From DAINPP01 sp963667315 (GTDB lineage Bacteria > Thermotogota > Thermotogae > MWEM01): a stretch of DNA of 64,000 nt. Shown one piece after another: positions 42,472-52,067 of this stretch. The position numbers and the translations under genes are program-made. Each line of letters starts with the position of its first letter. The first letter of the stretch is position 1. The DNA is taken from assembly GCA_963667315.1 (NCBI GenBank), contig OY763325.1:2790001-2854000 (forward strand), given 5' to 3'. Under the pieces are notes generated by a model that was given only the letters and a program-made list of their open reading frames with translations, was not told the DNA's origin and did no database searches.

Positions 42472-43338
42472 TCAAACCTCCAACAAGCTTAGAATATATT
42501 TTCCGTATTCAGTCTTTTCGTATTCTTTTCCTTGTAAAAGTAGTTTTTCTTTTGAAATCCAATTATTTCTGTAAGCAATTTCTTCAAGACAAGCAATATA
42601 TAACCCAGTTCGCTTTTGTATGGTTCTCACGAATTCTGATGCGTTTGCAAGACCATCGTATGTGCCAGTATCCAACCAGGCGAAACCTCTTCCGAGCAAT
42701 TCTACTTTTAACTTACCTTCATGAAGATATTCACGATTTAAATCAGTTATCTCGATTTCTCCACGAGCTGAAGGTTTTAGTTTTTTAGCTCTTTCTATTA
42801 CATCATTTCCATAATAATAAAGTCCAGGTACAGCATAATTTGACTTTGGTTTAACTGGTTTTTCTTCAAGAGAAATTGCAATTTTCTCTGAATCAAACTC
42901 AACAATTCCAAATTCAGACGGATTATTAACATAATACCCATAAATAATTGCTCCATCTTTAATTGTCGAGGCCCTTTTAAGATAATTACTAAATGCTTGC
43001 CCAAAAAATATATTATCACCTAAAATGAGGCACACAGAATCATCACCAATGAACTCTTCTCCAACTATAAATGCATCTGCGAGACCTCTTGGCTGTTCTT
43101 GAATTTTATATTCAAACTTCATACCAAACTTCTCACCTGATCCAAGAAGATTTCTATAGACATCAATATATTCTGGGTTTGAAATTATCAAAACTTCTTG
43201 TATTCCAGAAAGCATCAATACAGATAATGGATAATAAATCATAGGTTTATCGTAAATTGGCAACAACTGTTTACTGATACCTTTTGTTATTGGATAAAGC
43301 CGAGTTCCACTTCCTCCAGCAAGAATTATTCCTTTCAT
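42472..43338 (-). CDS. rmlA: Glucose-1-phosphate thymidylyltransferase (copy 2)
   Basis: 288 residues. LAGGSGTRLYPIT, SKQLLPIYDKPMIYYPLS, LGDNIFFGQ, LEEKP and GRGFAWLDTGT are all intact. It makes dTDP-glucose. It starts directly after the sulfotransferase gene with AAGGTG before the ATG. It and rmlB are less AT-rich than the cassette genes that follow upstream in the same operon. Confidence 0.95.
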   Translation of the reverse strand: MKGIILAGGSGTRLYPITKGISKQLLPIYDKPMIYYPLSVLMLSGIQEVLIISNPEYIDVYRNLLGSGEKFGMKFEYKIQEQPRGLADAFIVGEEFIGDDSVCLILGDNIFFGQAFSNYLKRASTIKDGAIIYGYYVNNPSEFGIVEFDSEKIAISLEEKPVKPKSNYAVPGLYYYGNDVIERAKKLKPSARGEIEITDLNREYLHEGKLKVELLGRGFAWLDTGTYDGLANASEFVRTIQKRTGLYIACLEEIAYRNNWISKEKLLLQGKEYEKTEYGKYILSLLEV

Positions 43339-44352
43339 TTAATCACCTTCATTATTAGATTCGAAATAAGAATATGCTTCTTTTATATCTTGATTTACTT
43401 CATTAGATCTCGATATTTTAAAAGAAACTGGACCATTGTAGTTATTGTTCAAAATAAAGCCTTGTTGATTGAGTTTGTTAATCAGTAAATCGTAAAATAT
43501 CTTGGGGTTTTGGCAAAATTCTTCATATTGTATAGTTAGTTTTCTTTCATCAATAATCGAACACAACCCTTTTTTTACAGTATTGTTTGTATAAAAGACT
43601 TGACCTGCAACTTGATATTCAGGTTTGTCAAATTTAATTAATTCTTTGTATTCAGGGATTTTAAAAGAATACCATTTATCTCTACTACCATTTTGCTTTA
43701 CTCTAGCATCAAGAGCAGAAGAAATATTAGTAAGTGGATTCCTTTTAATATAAATAAAAATAGCCCTTTTGAATAAAGAATCTAGAAACGGAATGTTATT
43801 ATTGAAAATAAGCGCCTTCATAGCCAAGGGTTTGTTGAAAACAGAAGCGATTCCCAATAACTCTTTCCTGAAAGTTTTTTTGTCAAAGGTTTTTTCCAGA
43901 ATGTCACTAGGGATATATTCTATCTCTTTATCAGGGTAATTTAAAAATCTTCTCCAAAAATACCAAAATTCGTTTGGCGCTAATGCTCCTTTTGTCTTTC
44001 CGTTTTCTGAATAATACGTAACGTCGGAATTAAAATCAAGTATCTCGTCTTTGTAGTTATAAGTTGGATCTGTAAGCAATTTTTGAATTTTTGCTCCTAT
44101 AATAGGTGCTTTGTAAAATCTTGATAATATATTTGATGGATAGCTAAATATCTTTAAATTAGATAACCATTGGAGCAATAATGTAGTTCCTGAGCGAAAC
44201 GATCCTACTATGAAGATCATGGGATAATCGTCCTTAATTACACTTGTAGCTAAAATATTATTTTCCGTTAGAAATAAGTCGTTATTTATTTCATCTAATA
44301 ACAATTCTAATTCATTATTTCTTTTAAAATTATCTGTTCTAAAATTATTCAT
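43339..44352 (-). CDS. Sulfotransferase (copy 2)
   Basis: 337 residues. The PAPS-binding P-loop IVGSFRSGTTLLLQWL is at about 48-63, following an N-terminal extension of some 45 residues rich in Asn; the 3'-phosphate motif is IYIKRNPLTNISSAL near residue 210. Different in sequence from the copy at 18411, so probably a different acceptor. Very AT-rich codon use. It lies between an aminotransferase-like gene and rmlA. Confidence 0.78.
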   Translation of the reverse strand: MNNFRTDNFKRNNELELLLDEINNDLFLTENNILATSVIKDDYPMIFIVGSFRSGTTLLLQWLSNLKIFSYPSNILSRFYKAPIIGAKIQKLLTDPTYNYKDEILDFNSDVTYYSENGKTKGALAPNEFWYFWRRFLNYPDKEIEYIPSDILEKTFDKKTFRKELLGIASVFNKPLAMKALIFNNNIPFLDSLFKRAIFIYIKRNPLTNISSALDARVKQNGSRDKWYSFKIPEYKELIKFDKPEYQVAGQVFYTNNTVKKGLCSIIDERKLTIQYEEFCQNPKIFYDLLINKLNQQGFILNNNYNGPVSFKISRSNEVNQDIKEAYSYFESNNEGD

Positions 44353-44368
44353 AAGAATTAAAAGCCCC

Positions 44369-45325
44369 TTAATTATTTATTATTTTGGAAATATAATCCA
44401 TCTCTACCCTTCCATACCTTTGATCTATTGGTAGAGGGAGCAAAAACTTTGAAAGATAAAATTCCCATTCATTTTTTTCGCTTCTTTTAAAAACATCCTT
44501 CCAATACTGTGCAACATAAATATTTTTATTAATTAAATTCTCTCGCAGTCTATCTTTATTCGTTAAAAAAGGGTAAACTAGAGGGGTGTTTTTAAGACCA
44601 CATTCTATCATAGGGGTTAGTTCGTTGTGTGATCTTAGGCGCTTATGTAAATATAGAAAATTTTCATTTCGTTTATCCTTTACTTTAGTATAATTTATTG
44701 ATTCCAATAATTTTCTTGTTAAATTGGACATTCTTTCTATGTTTTTGTTGGTTAACCTTTCCTCATTTTTTTTGAAATCATTGTAAGCTTCATTTGCTGA
44801 TAGATCTATTCTTTTTATTAAATAATCAGAATTATTCCAAGATATACTTTGAGGAAAATTTTCATTTATTGATTGACTTGTGAATAAATATGATCCATCA
44901 GGAACCCCAAAAAATTTTCTGGGGGAATAAATGGTATCAATATTATTTAAAGGCGTAGAAAAAAAGGCCTGGCTATTATCTATAATAAGATTTTTGTATT
45001 TTTCTTTTATTATTGATAGTTTGTTATCCAGTAAACCGAAATAATTGGTGACTAGTATTCCTATATTTTGTTTAATTTTTTTTGAATCTATGAGGGGTAA
45101 CAAATCATTGTCAATTGAGAAAAATTCATATTCTATATGGTTTCTTTTTAAGGGTTCAATCATAGAATCACACATATATTTCGGGAGGTAAATTTTTATG
45201 TAGTTTCTTGCTCTTATAAGATACTCAAAAGCGTTTCTGGCGGTATTAAGTCTTATACAATCTGAATAATATTCTCTTTCTTGAGGTAACTCAAGCTGAA
45301 AAAAGCCTCCAATCTCTTTTTTCAT
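44369..45325 (-). CDS. Divergent DegT-type aminotransferase-like protein
   Basis: 318 residues, shorter than normal DegT enzymes (about 370-390). A reduced PLP fold can be traced: RLNTARNAFEYLI, IYLPKYMCDSMIEPLKRN, IGILVTNYFG, LIIDNSQAFF (Asp for the pyridine N) and YSPRKFFGVPDGSYLF, in which the Lys may hold PLP. Its start overlaps the wbqC stop by four bases. WbqC family genes are often found with such proteins. The reaction is unknown; it could work with WbqC on a nucleotide amino sugar. Confidence 0.6.
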   Translation of the reverse strand: MKKEIGGFFQLELPQEREYYSDCIRLNTARNAFEYLIRARNYIKIYLPKYMCDSMIEPLKRNHIEYEFFSIDNDLLPLIDSKKIKQNIGILVTNYFGLLDNKLSIIKEKYKNLIIDNSQAFFSTPLNNIDTIYSPRKFFGVPDGSYLFTSQSINENFPQSISWNNSDYLIKRIDLSANEAYNDFKKNEERLTNKNIERMSNLTRKLLESINYTKVKDKRNENFLYLHKRLRSHNELTPMIECGLKNTPLVYPFLTNKDRLRENLINKNIYVAQYWKDVFKRSEKNEWEFYLSKFLLPLPIDQRYGRVEMDYISKIINN

Positions 45326-46020
45326 AATAACTTATACTCCTGAAGGTATTCTTTTATTGTTGTCACAGGATTAAACATAAGTATATCAATTATAGATAAA
45401 TTAGCTATAAAATCTTTAGAGAATTGTTTGTAGCGAATAAGGGAACTTTCTAAAAAAAGCAACTCAATATTTTTTTTGTTGAATTGTTCTTTGCTATAAA
45501 GAGTTTGACCTCCTATTGGATTAATATAAACATTTTCATTCATTAATTCACAGATTTCAAATAACTTAAACTCTTTTCTCAGTTCGTTATTTTTGTCTAA
45601 CTTGGAAGATAATAAAATTTCTGTGTTAATTGATAAATATGTACATATAACTTCTATTTGATTTTTTAAAAACATTGCTAAATTGTTTGAATTGGTTTTA
45701 AGGCAATTTTCAATTACTTCAATAGTTTGATGATAATTTGGAGCTTTTGAATAGCATGAATATAAGCGTTTTAACATTTTGTTTTTAGTCTTTTCATCAG
45801 TGATAATCTCAATTTCATTAATTAATTTATTTGAACTTGCTTTCTTTAGCAATAAATTATAATACCGTGCTTCTCCATTTTCTAAAATCCTATTTCTGTT
45901 TATCCATCCTTGTTTAATGTAGTTTACATCATCGTAGATAACGAATTTATCTACAGCGTTTATTAACTGCCAGTAACCGATATATGGGAAAAAATAGGGC
46001 TGCATTATAGCTAAACTCAA
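45322..46020 (-). CDS. wbqC: WbqC-family protein
   Basis: About 232 residues. The N-terminus MSLAIMQPYFFPYIGYWQLI and the next DKFVIYDDVNYIKQGWINRNRIL are the family signature; NPIGGQTLY appears near residue 160. The start is a TTG at 46020: AAAGGATGG lies five bases upstream, and the ATG at 46029 is buried in it. WbqC proteins occur in O-antigen clusters with dTDP-4-amino sugar genes and are suspected of modifying the amino group, but I do not know of a firm reaction. Here it lies directly after the VioA-type aminotransferase. Confidence 0.82.
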   Translation of the reverse strand: MSLAIMQPYFFPYIGYWQLINAVDKFVIYDDVNYIKQGWINRNRILENGEARYYNLLLKKASSNKLINEIEIITDEKTKNKMLKRLYSCYSKAPNYHQTIEVIENCLKTNSNNLAMFLKNQIEVICTYLSINTEILLSSKLDKNNELRKEFKLFEICELMNENVYINPIGGQTLYSKEQFNKKNIELLFLESSLIRYKQFSKDFIANLSIIDILMFNPVTTIKEYLQEYKLL

Positions 46021-46033
46021 TGAGACCATCCTT

Positions 46034-47155
46034 TCAATGTTTTAAAATAATATTACATAACCTACTTACATCATCTTCTTCTAAATCACCATAAAATGGG
46101 AGAGATAGAACATTACATATCTTTTCATTTGCAATAGGTAATTTTTCTTTTTTTGCTGACTCATTATCATTATACCATTCAAAATTACTACACAGTGGAT
46201 AAAAGTATTTCCTGGCATAAACATTATTGTCTTTTAACTTTTCATATATATAATCTCTTGATTTTCCGAATTTATTTTCTTCAATTTCAATGACAAAGTA
46301 TTGATAACTACTTTCTTCATCATCTAAAGTGGTTATTATTCTTATACCTTCAATTTCCTTAAGATTTTCCTCATAAATTTTCTTGATGTTTTTTCTTTTT
46401 TGACGTTCTTCTTCAACGAGCTTAAGCACTTCAAGTCCCATAGCAGCTTGAACTTCGTTCATCTTAGCGTTTAGTCCAGATAAAACAACTTCATCAGGAT
46501 TTTTTATTCCAAAATTTTTTAGTAAATCGAGTTTTTCTTTGAGAGTCACATTGTTAAAAGTTAATGCTCCCCCTTCAATTGTGTTGAAGAGTTTTGTCGC
46601 GTGAAAACTAAACATGGTTAGATCCCCAAAAGTACCGATAGGAATACCATTAATTTTTGTTCCAAAAACATGTGCTCCGTCATAAATAACTTTTAAGTTA
46701 TACTTTTTAGCTATTTCATTGATTTTATTTACTTCACAAGGATTTCCAAAAACATGGACTGCTAAAATTGCAGAAGTTTTAGATGTAATTAATTCTTCGA
46801 TTTTATTTGTGTTGATATTTAAAGTAACTGGTTCAATGTCACAAAAAATTGGTTTTATTCCATTCCAATCAAGTGCCTCAACAGTCGCTGGGAAAGTAAA
46901 AGGGGTTGTGATAACTTCACCTGTTAATCCAAGTGCTTTTATTCCTAAAAGTAGTGCAAGTGTTCCATTGTTGAATAAAGTTAGATTTTTAACTGATAAA
47001 TAATTTTTTAATTTGGATTCAAGAGTTTTATGCTGATAACCGTTATTAGATAACCATTTGCTCTCAAAAATATCGTTTATCTTATTGAATAAACTTTCTT
47101 TATGAGGTACCAAGGGTCGAGTTACAAAGATATTTTTATTTCGTTTTTCTGACAT
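46034..47155 (-). CDS. vioA: dTDP-4-amino-4,6-dideoxyglucose aminotransferase (VioA type)
   Basis: 373 residues. FVTRPLVPHKESLFNKINDIFESKWLSNNG (split at residues 10-39), SLFNNGTLAL-like LTLFNNGTLALLLG, GEVITTPFTFPATV, AVHVFGNPCEVNKI, YDGAHVFG and SFHATKLFNTIEGGAL with the PLP Lys match the VioA/DesI branch of DegT enzymes. It converts dTDP-4-keto-6-deoxyglucose to dTDP-Qui4N. The substrate comes from RmlA and RmlB at the end of the same operon. No VioB acetyltransferase is adjacent; WbqC follows instead. Overlaps wzx by 20 bases. Confidence 0.85.
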   Translation of the reverse strand: MSEKRNKNIFVTRPLVPHKESLFNKINDIFESKWLSNNGYQHKTLESKLKNYLSVKNLTLFNNGTLALLLGIKALGLTGEVITTPFTFPATVEALDWNGIKPIFCDIEPVTLNINTNKIEELITSKTSAILAVHVFGNPCEVNKINEIAKKYNLKVIYDGAHVFGTKINGIPIGTFGDLTMFSFHATKLFNTIEGGALTFNNVTLKEKLDLLKNFGIKNPDEVVLSGLNAKMNEVQAAMGLEVLKLVEEERQKRKNIKKIYEENLKEIEGIRIITTLDDEESSYQYFVIEIEENKFGKSRDYIYEKLKDNNVYARKYFYPLCSNFEWYNDNESAKKEKLPIANEKICNVLSLPFYGDLEEDDVSRLCNIILKH

Positions 47156-48614
47156 ATCTACCTCTCTTTAATCGTTTATCAAAGAATTTTAATATCACAT
47201 TTATTTCTTTGATTTTAAACATTCTACTTAAAACACCATATATAAATAGTGCGAAAAACAGTTGGATTATTAGCTCTATAAAATATGAGAATTTCACACT
47301 TTCTCCTGTATAGTATACTACGAATCCCATTATGAATGCCACTATAAATGATGGAAGTATATCCTTTATTTGAGACAAAGTTGAATATTGTAAAATCTTT
47401 TTTGAGTAGTATGAATTTATAAAAAAAGACAAAATTGAAGAAACAACACCTGTCAATAATAACCCAATGATCCCCCAGTTGAATATAATTGCTAGTGTTA
47501 TAAATGCAACTCCTATTGTTTTTTTTATAATTTCAAGTTTTAAAAATAAATCTGAGCGCCCCTTAACTTGAAGGATATTTAAATTTATTGCATGGAGAGG
47601 GAATAAAATCGTAGAAAAGCATAATATTTGAAAATATGGGATAGATGGTATCCAATTAGAGCCAAATAAAAAGGGAATTAAAGAATTAGCAGAGGCAGCT
47701 AAAAAGAATGAAATAAAGAAATTTATAAAAACAGTACTTCTAATAAGCTTTTTAAATGATTTTAATAACAATTGTTTATCATCTTTTATTTCACTCAATA
47801 CAGGATATGTGACCTTTTGAATTGATGTGGTTATAGATGAAGAAGATATTTCGGAAAATTTTTTTGCGTTAGTATAATATCCCAAATCTATAGTGGAAAA
47901 AAATTTACCAATAATTAATAAATATATGTTGTTGTAAAGTGTATTTATTAATCCAGATACAAGTAATTTCCAACCAAAGTTAAACAGTCTTTTAAATGAA
48001 TTCCAACTAAATATAAATGAAGGTCGCCATTTACTATAGAAATTAAACAGTAATGATTGAATAAACTGCATGACTAAATTTCTAAATACTAGACTCCAAA
48101 CACCAAACCCAAAGTATGCAAGTAGAACAGCAACAATCCCTGAAATTAAAGAAGATGTTAAAACAACTTTCGTTTGTGTTTTAAAGTCGATTTTCTTTAT
48201 TAATATTGTTCGTTGAATTAAGCCGAAGGAATTTACTATTAAAACCAACCCAAGAACTTTTAAGATTAAAGAGATTTTTGGTTCTGAATAGAAATTTGCT
48301 ATGAGATTTGAAGAAAAAAATAAAACAATATAAAGAATTATAGAAGCAATTAGGTTAAAGAAAAAAACAGTAGAATAATCTTCTTGTGAGTTGTTTTTTT
48401 CCCTTATTAAAGCATTACCAAATCCACTATCCATTATTGATTGAGATACAGCAATGAAAATTGTTATCATTCCTATAATCCCAAAATCCTCAGGTAATAA
48501 TAACCGTGCGAGAATTATTTGTATAACAAAATTTATTCCATAACGTGAAATTCTTTCAGAAAAACTCCAGAATATTCCAAATGTAGTTTTATTTCGAAGT
48601 TTAGCATCCATCAT
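47136..48614 (-). CDS. wzx: Wzx-type polysaccharide repeat-unit flippase
   Basis: 492 residues with about twelve to fourteen membrane spans and the family N-terminus GIFWSFSERISRYGINFVIQIILARLL (split at 13-39), LLPEDFGIIGM, and VTYPVLSEI. It exports undecaprenyl-linked repeat units in Wzy-dependent O-antigen or capsule assembly. The neighbouring wzy gene supports this. AAAGGA precedes two adjacent ATGs. Confidence 0.88.
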   Translation of the reverse strand: MMDAKLRNKTTFGIFWSFSERISRYGINFVIQIILARLLLPEDFGIIGMITIFIAVSQSIMDSGFGNALIREKNNSQEDYSTVFFFNLIASIILYIVLFFSSNLIANFYSEPKISLILKVLGLVLIVNSFGLIQRTILIKKIDFKTQTKVVLTSSLISGIVAVLLAYFGFGVWSLVFRNLVMQFIQSLLFNFYSKWRPSFIFSWNSFKRLFNFGWKLLVSGLINTLYNNIYLLIIGKFFSTIDLGYYTNAKKFSEISSSSITTSIQKVTYPVLSEIKDDKQLLLKSFKKLIRSTVFINFFISFFLAASANSLIPFLFGSNWIPSIPYFQILCFSTILFPLHAINLNILQVKGRSDLFLKLEIIKKTIGVAFITLAIIFNWGIIGLLLTGVVSSILSFFINSYYSKKILQYSTLSQIKDILPSFIVAFIMGFVVYYTGESVKFSYFIELIIQLFFALFIYGVLSRMFKIKEINVILKFFDKRLKRGRYVRKTK

Positions 48615-48680
48615 GTATCCTTTCGCTTAATCGCTTGTGATTGGGATACGTTGCCTCTTATCCCTTTCCACACCTTTTGA

Positions 48681-49622
48681 CTATAACTCATCCTTTTTAG
48701 AAATAAGTTTAAGAATAATTTCTTTGATTATTGCTTTATAAAAAATATCAATTTTTTTGTTGAACTTCAACTTTCTAAACTCCTCTGAAAAAAATTCATT
48801 TGAATTCATCTTTATCTTTTCAATAATAATTTTTTGTTCTCGATTTGTTATTGCATCATTTATTAAGTTTTGATATACATATTCAGTATATATATCAAAA
48901 TGCTTTAAAAAAGCTATCATATTTATTTCGTGTGCTATCCTTTTATTTTTTTCAACCTTCATAATATTTGACCAGGAACCTTTAATGTTTTTTCTGTAAG
49001 TACTCATTACTTCATCAAGGTAATAACCATGTCCATGTTTCAATAAAATCATTTTCAAAGGTGTATCTCCAACTGTTGCATCAAGAAAAAATTTTGGCGG
49101 ATTATCAAAGGCTTTTTTTCTGTAGAAAATTGAGCTTGTAGACAAAAACAAATTTTTTTTTAAATAGTCACTCAAATTAAATTTAGAATTCTCTTTAAAT
49201 GGGTGGATTTCGTTTTGTCTTTTTGTTAAATTATTTATAATTTCTACTGAATGAACACATATTGTGCAATTTGTATCATTCTCCATATAATCAAATTGTT
49301 TTTGTAATTTGTAATTGTCTGTCCAATAATCATCTCCTTCACACATGGCAACATATTTTCCTATAGCTCTTTTATGGTTAAATTCATAAAAAATTCTTTT
49401 ACCTTGCGAATATTGATTTGATTTTTGATATATTGGCTTTATAATTTTGGGGTGTTTTTTTTGATATTTTTCTATTATTTTGGTTGTTTTATCAAGGGAA
49501 GCATCATCATGAACAAGAATTTCAAACTCAAAATTAGTTTTCTGTGATAAAAAACTGTCTAAAGCATCTCTAATATATTTCTCATGATTATATGTTACAC
49601 AATTAATACTGACTTTTATCAT
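48681..49622 (-). CDS. Family 2 glycosyltransferase
   Basis: 313 residues, GT-A fold. VSINCVTYNHEKYIRDALDSFL, EILVHDDASLDKT and CEGDDYWTD (metal-binding DxD equivalent, about residues 97-103) are typical of the GT2 subgroup seen in capsule clusters. C-terminal 60 residues are Lys/Ile-rich. It overlaps wzy by 20 bases; GAGG lies before the ATG. Confidence 0.85.
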   Translation of the reverse strand: MIKVSINCVTYNHEKYIRDALDSFLSQKTNFEFEILVHDDASLDKTTKIIEKYQKKHPKIIKPIYQKSNQYSQGKRIFYEFNHKRAIGKYVAMCEGDDYWTDNYKLQKQFDYMENDTNCTICVHSVEIINNLTKRQNEIHPFKENSKFNLSDYLKKNLFLSTSSIFYRKKAFDNPPKFFLDATVGDTPLKMILLKHGHGYYLDEVMSTYRKNIKGSWSNIMKVEKNKRIAHEINMIAFLKHFDIYTEYVYQNLINDAITNREQKIIIEKIKMNSNEFFSEEFRKLKFNKKIDIFYKAIIKEIILKLISKKDEL

Positions 49623-50922
49623 GTTCCAAACCTCGTTTTACAGAAAAAAGTGATAAAAAGATAATAATAAAAAAACCCCCAGATAACAGAACTATTGTTA
49701 ACCTTGTGCCTAAAAATGAAATAACAGGAAAGATTAGAAATAGTATAGTTCCGATGTTATTGTCTTTGTTGAAAGAAAATTGTTTATCTAAAAACATACA
49801 TAGTAAATCAATAAAAAGTAGATAAAAAAACACACCAAGTATCCCAAAATTAGCATACCCATCTGCTATAAAGCCTGAGTTAGTATGAGAATTATCTCTG
49901 TATATCGAACCTATTAAATCAGCTGTATTAATCAGAGGTTTATTAAAGATATATGATAAGTATTCTTTTGGATTGTTGGAAAACCAATCAATCCAGTATA
50001 CCGTTGTCATTGAAGTAGTTATAATTGCTCTTCTTGTTATAAAAAATAATGTAAAAAATAGAGAGTTAGTTCCGTTGAAAACACCAAAACATATTACTGT
50101 AGAAAGAAACAAAACAATATTTAGTCCTTTGATCAATATTCCCTTGAATTTCTCTACAGTAACATGTTTGAATAGCAGAAAGAAAAGAATTAATGACTTC
50201 ACCATGTATGATTTTTGTCCTCTGTATTGAGATAATAATAGAAGGAAAAAAGTAGCTAAAAACGCGGCTATTCTTGTTTTATCTTTCTTTTCAACAGAAA
50301 ATGAATAAATAAACATAATAAAGATATCAGGAATCCATCTGATTATATAACCGTTTATTCCTGAAATAGATTCACTAAATAAATCTCTTTGCTCGTAGAG
50401 TAAATCGCCACTTCCAAGAAAAAGGAACTGATTGGGTAATCCAAATAAATATATCAAATAACCGCAAAATAAAAAAATTAGAAAAGCGGAAAAGTATAAT
50501 TCTTTTCTTCTAACACTTTTAATATATAAAAGTGTTATTTTTGATGGAAACAATTGAACTTCTATCAGAATAAGTAGAGAATGAAGGAAGAAAACTGCCA
50601 AAAAAATAAAAGCAACATTTATTTTGTCCATAAGTATATAAGATGTTAATATACCAGGAATATAATATAGTAATGATGAAATAAGGTAGAAAACATATCG
50701 TATTCCAAATATATCCTTTGTAAATACCCTATAAAAAACAAAAATAACAAAAGGGATAAAAGTAAAATATGAAATCAACAGACGTTCAATACTGAAGTCG
50801 AAAAAAGTATAATAAAAAAAAATCTGATCTGTAAAATATAATAGAGCTGTGAAAAAATTTGTAAATAAAATAATATTAAATAATGAAACAATTTTATCGT
50901 TGAATCGTATTTTTTTTCTAAT
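49603..50922 (-). CDS. wzy: Wzy-like O-antigen/capsule polymerase, apparently starting at an ATT codon
   Basis: About 439 residues with roughly ten to twelve membrane spans and a periplasmic loop carrying RxxxxR-like FITRRAIITTSMTTVYWIDWF. Sequence is too divergent to assign by motif alone; the call rests on topology and on sitting with wzx, glycosyltransferases and an initiating transferase. A TTG at 50778 has no ribosome site. Reading back in frame gives 48 more sensible residues including another membrane span (VSLFNIILFTNFFTALLYF), and AGAGGGG lies five bases before an ATT at 50922. No ATG, GTG or TTG occurs between that point and 50778. Confidence 0.7.
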   Translation of the reverse strand: MRKKIRFNDKIVSLFNIILFTNFFTALLYFTDQIFFYYTFFDFSIERLLISYFTFIPFVIFVFYRVFTKDIFGIRYVFYLISSLLYYIPGILTSYILMDKINVAFIFLAVFFLHSLLILIEVQLFPSKITLLYIKSVRRKELYFSAFLIFLFCGYLIYLFGLPNQFLFLGSGDLLYEQRDLFSESISGINGYIIRWIPDIFIMFIYSFSVEKKDKTRIAAFLATFFLLLLSQYRGQKSYMVKSLILFFLLFKHVTVEKFKGILIKGLNIVLFLSTVICFGVFNGTNSLFFTLFFITRRAIITTSMTTVYWIDWFSNNPKEYLSYIFNKPLINTADLIGSIYRDNSHTNSGFIADGYANFGILGVFFYLLFIDLLCMFLDKQFSFNKDNNIGTILFLIFPVISFLGTRLTIVLLSGGFFIIIFLSLFSVKRGLEHDKSQY

Positions 50923-50957
50923 AAAAACCCCTCTTTTATAAAATCTTCTCTTTCTAT

Positions 50958-52067
50958 TTATTTAAGCATTTGAAAAATCATTTTTTCAGCAATTGATGAA
51001 GTACTAAATTTAACAGATAACTTGACAGAGTTTTTTTCGAATTCGGATAGTTTTGATTTATTTTCCGATAAATATGCTAATTTATCACTTAGAAATTTAG
51101 CAGTAATGTTTTTCTGGATGTACCCATTTACATTATTAATAACTGCATCAGGTCCAATACCATCTGCATAAGATGAAATTATACTTTTTCCATTATATAA
51201 TGCTTGAACTAATGCTAATCCACCTGTTCCAGGTAAAATAAAAACATCTGCGATCTGAAAGTATTTATTGACAGTTTCAACGATTTCGCCTAAAAATATA
51301 ACATTATTCAAATTGTTCTTCTTTTTTTGATTTTCAAGCTCTAATTTTTCAGGACCCTCACCAACGATCAGGAAAAGACATTTATCTTTTATTATCCTTG
51401 CTGTTTCTAGCAAAACTTCAACTTTTTTTGGTTTTGTAAGCTTTCCAACAAATAAACAAATTAATCTAGAATCACTTACAGTAAATTGTTTTTTTAGATT
51501 TATTAGTTCACTAGTGGTATACGTCGATATTTCCTGATGGATTTTTTTATCCCCAGGAGAATTACCGACAGTAATAACATTTTTTATACCAATCTCTTTA
51601 AAATACTTTGTTGCTAAACTATGGTATGTAAATAAACCATCAAAACGTTTAAATATCAACTTTCGAAAGAAATTTCTATATTTATCATATTTTTTAAAAT
51701 ATCCGCTTGTCCAACCCCAGACTCTATAATTTTTATTCCGTTGTAACAAAGTATAAGTAGGAAGAAATCGAGGGCTTGCTTCAAGAAGAATATCTGTAGG
51801 GTGAAATTCTTTAACTATTTTTTTTAATCCCTTCATTGTTTCGAATTTTAAAACATTATTCTTTTTTATTTTCAAATCAAGAGAATTTATAGTAGGTAAC
51901 ATCCCTGAACTTTTATGATTTCCCATTACTTTGGATTTATGATCATATACATATAAAGTTTCTATTTGTGAACTTCTAGCTTTTCTATTTATCTCCTCGA
52001 AAATTTCTCTTCGCCAATGTGGTAAAACTCGAGTGATTATAAGAATTTTTTTATCTATCGTTATCAT
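50958..52067 (-). CDS. Family 4 glycosyltransferase
   Basis: About 369 residues. KILIITRVLPHWRREIFEEI at the N-terminus, WGWTSGYFKKYDKYRNFF in the middle, then donor-domain motifs LICLFVGKLTKPKKVEVLLE, LFLIVGEGPEKLELEN and DVFILPGTGGLALVQALYNGKSIIS. The glycine-rich GTGGLALVQA replaces the usual Glu-x7-Glu of GT4, as in fucosyl/galactosyl-type variants. The start is uncertain (TTG 52073 or ATG 52067) and overlaps the preceding gene. Confidence 0.8.
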   Translation of the reverse strand: MITIDKKILIITRVLPHWRREIFEEINRKARSSQIETLYVYDHKSKVMGNHKSSGMLPTINSLDLKIKKNNVLKFETMKGLKKIVKEFHPTDILLEASPRFLPTYTLLQRNKNYRVWGWTSGYFKKYDKYRNFFRKLIFKRFDGLFTYHSLATKYFKEIGIKNVITVGNSPGDKKIHQEISTYTTSELINLKKQFTVSDSRLICLFVGKLTKPKKVEVLLETARIIKDKCLFLIVGEGPEKLELENQKKKNNLNNVIFLGEIVETVNKYFQIADVFILPGTGGLALVQALYNGKSIISSYADGIGPDAVINNVNGYIQKNITAKFLSDKLAYLSENKSKLSEFEKNSVKLSVKFSTSSIAEKMIFQMLK

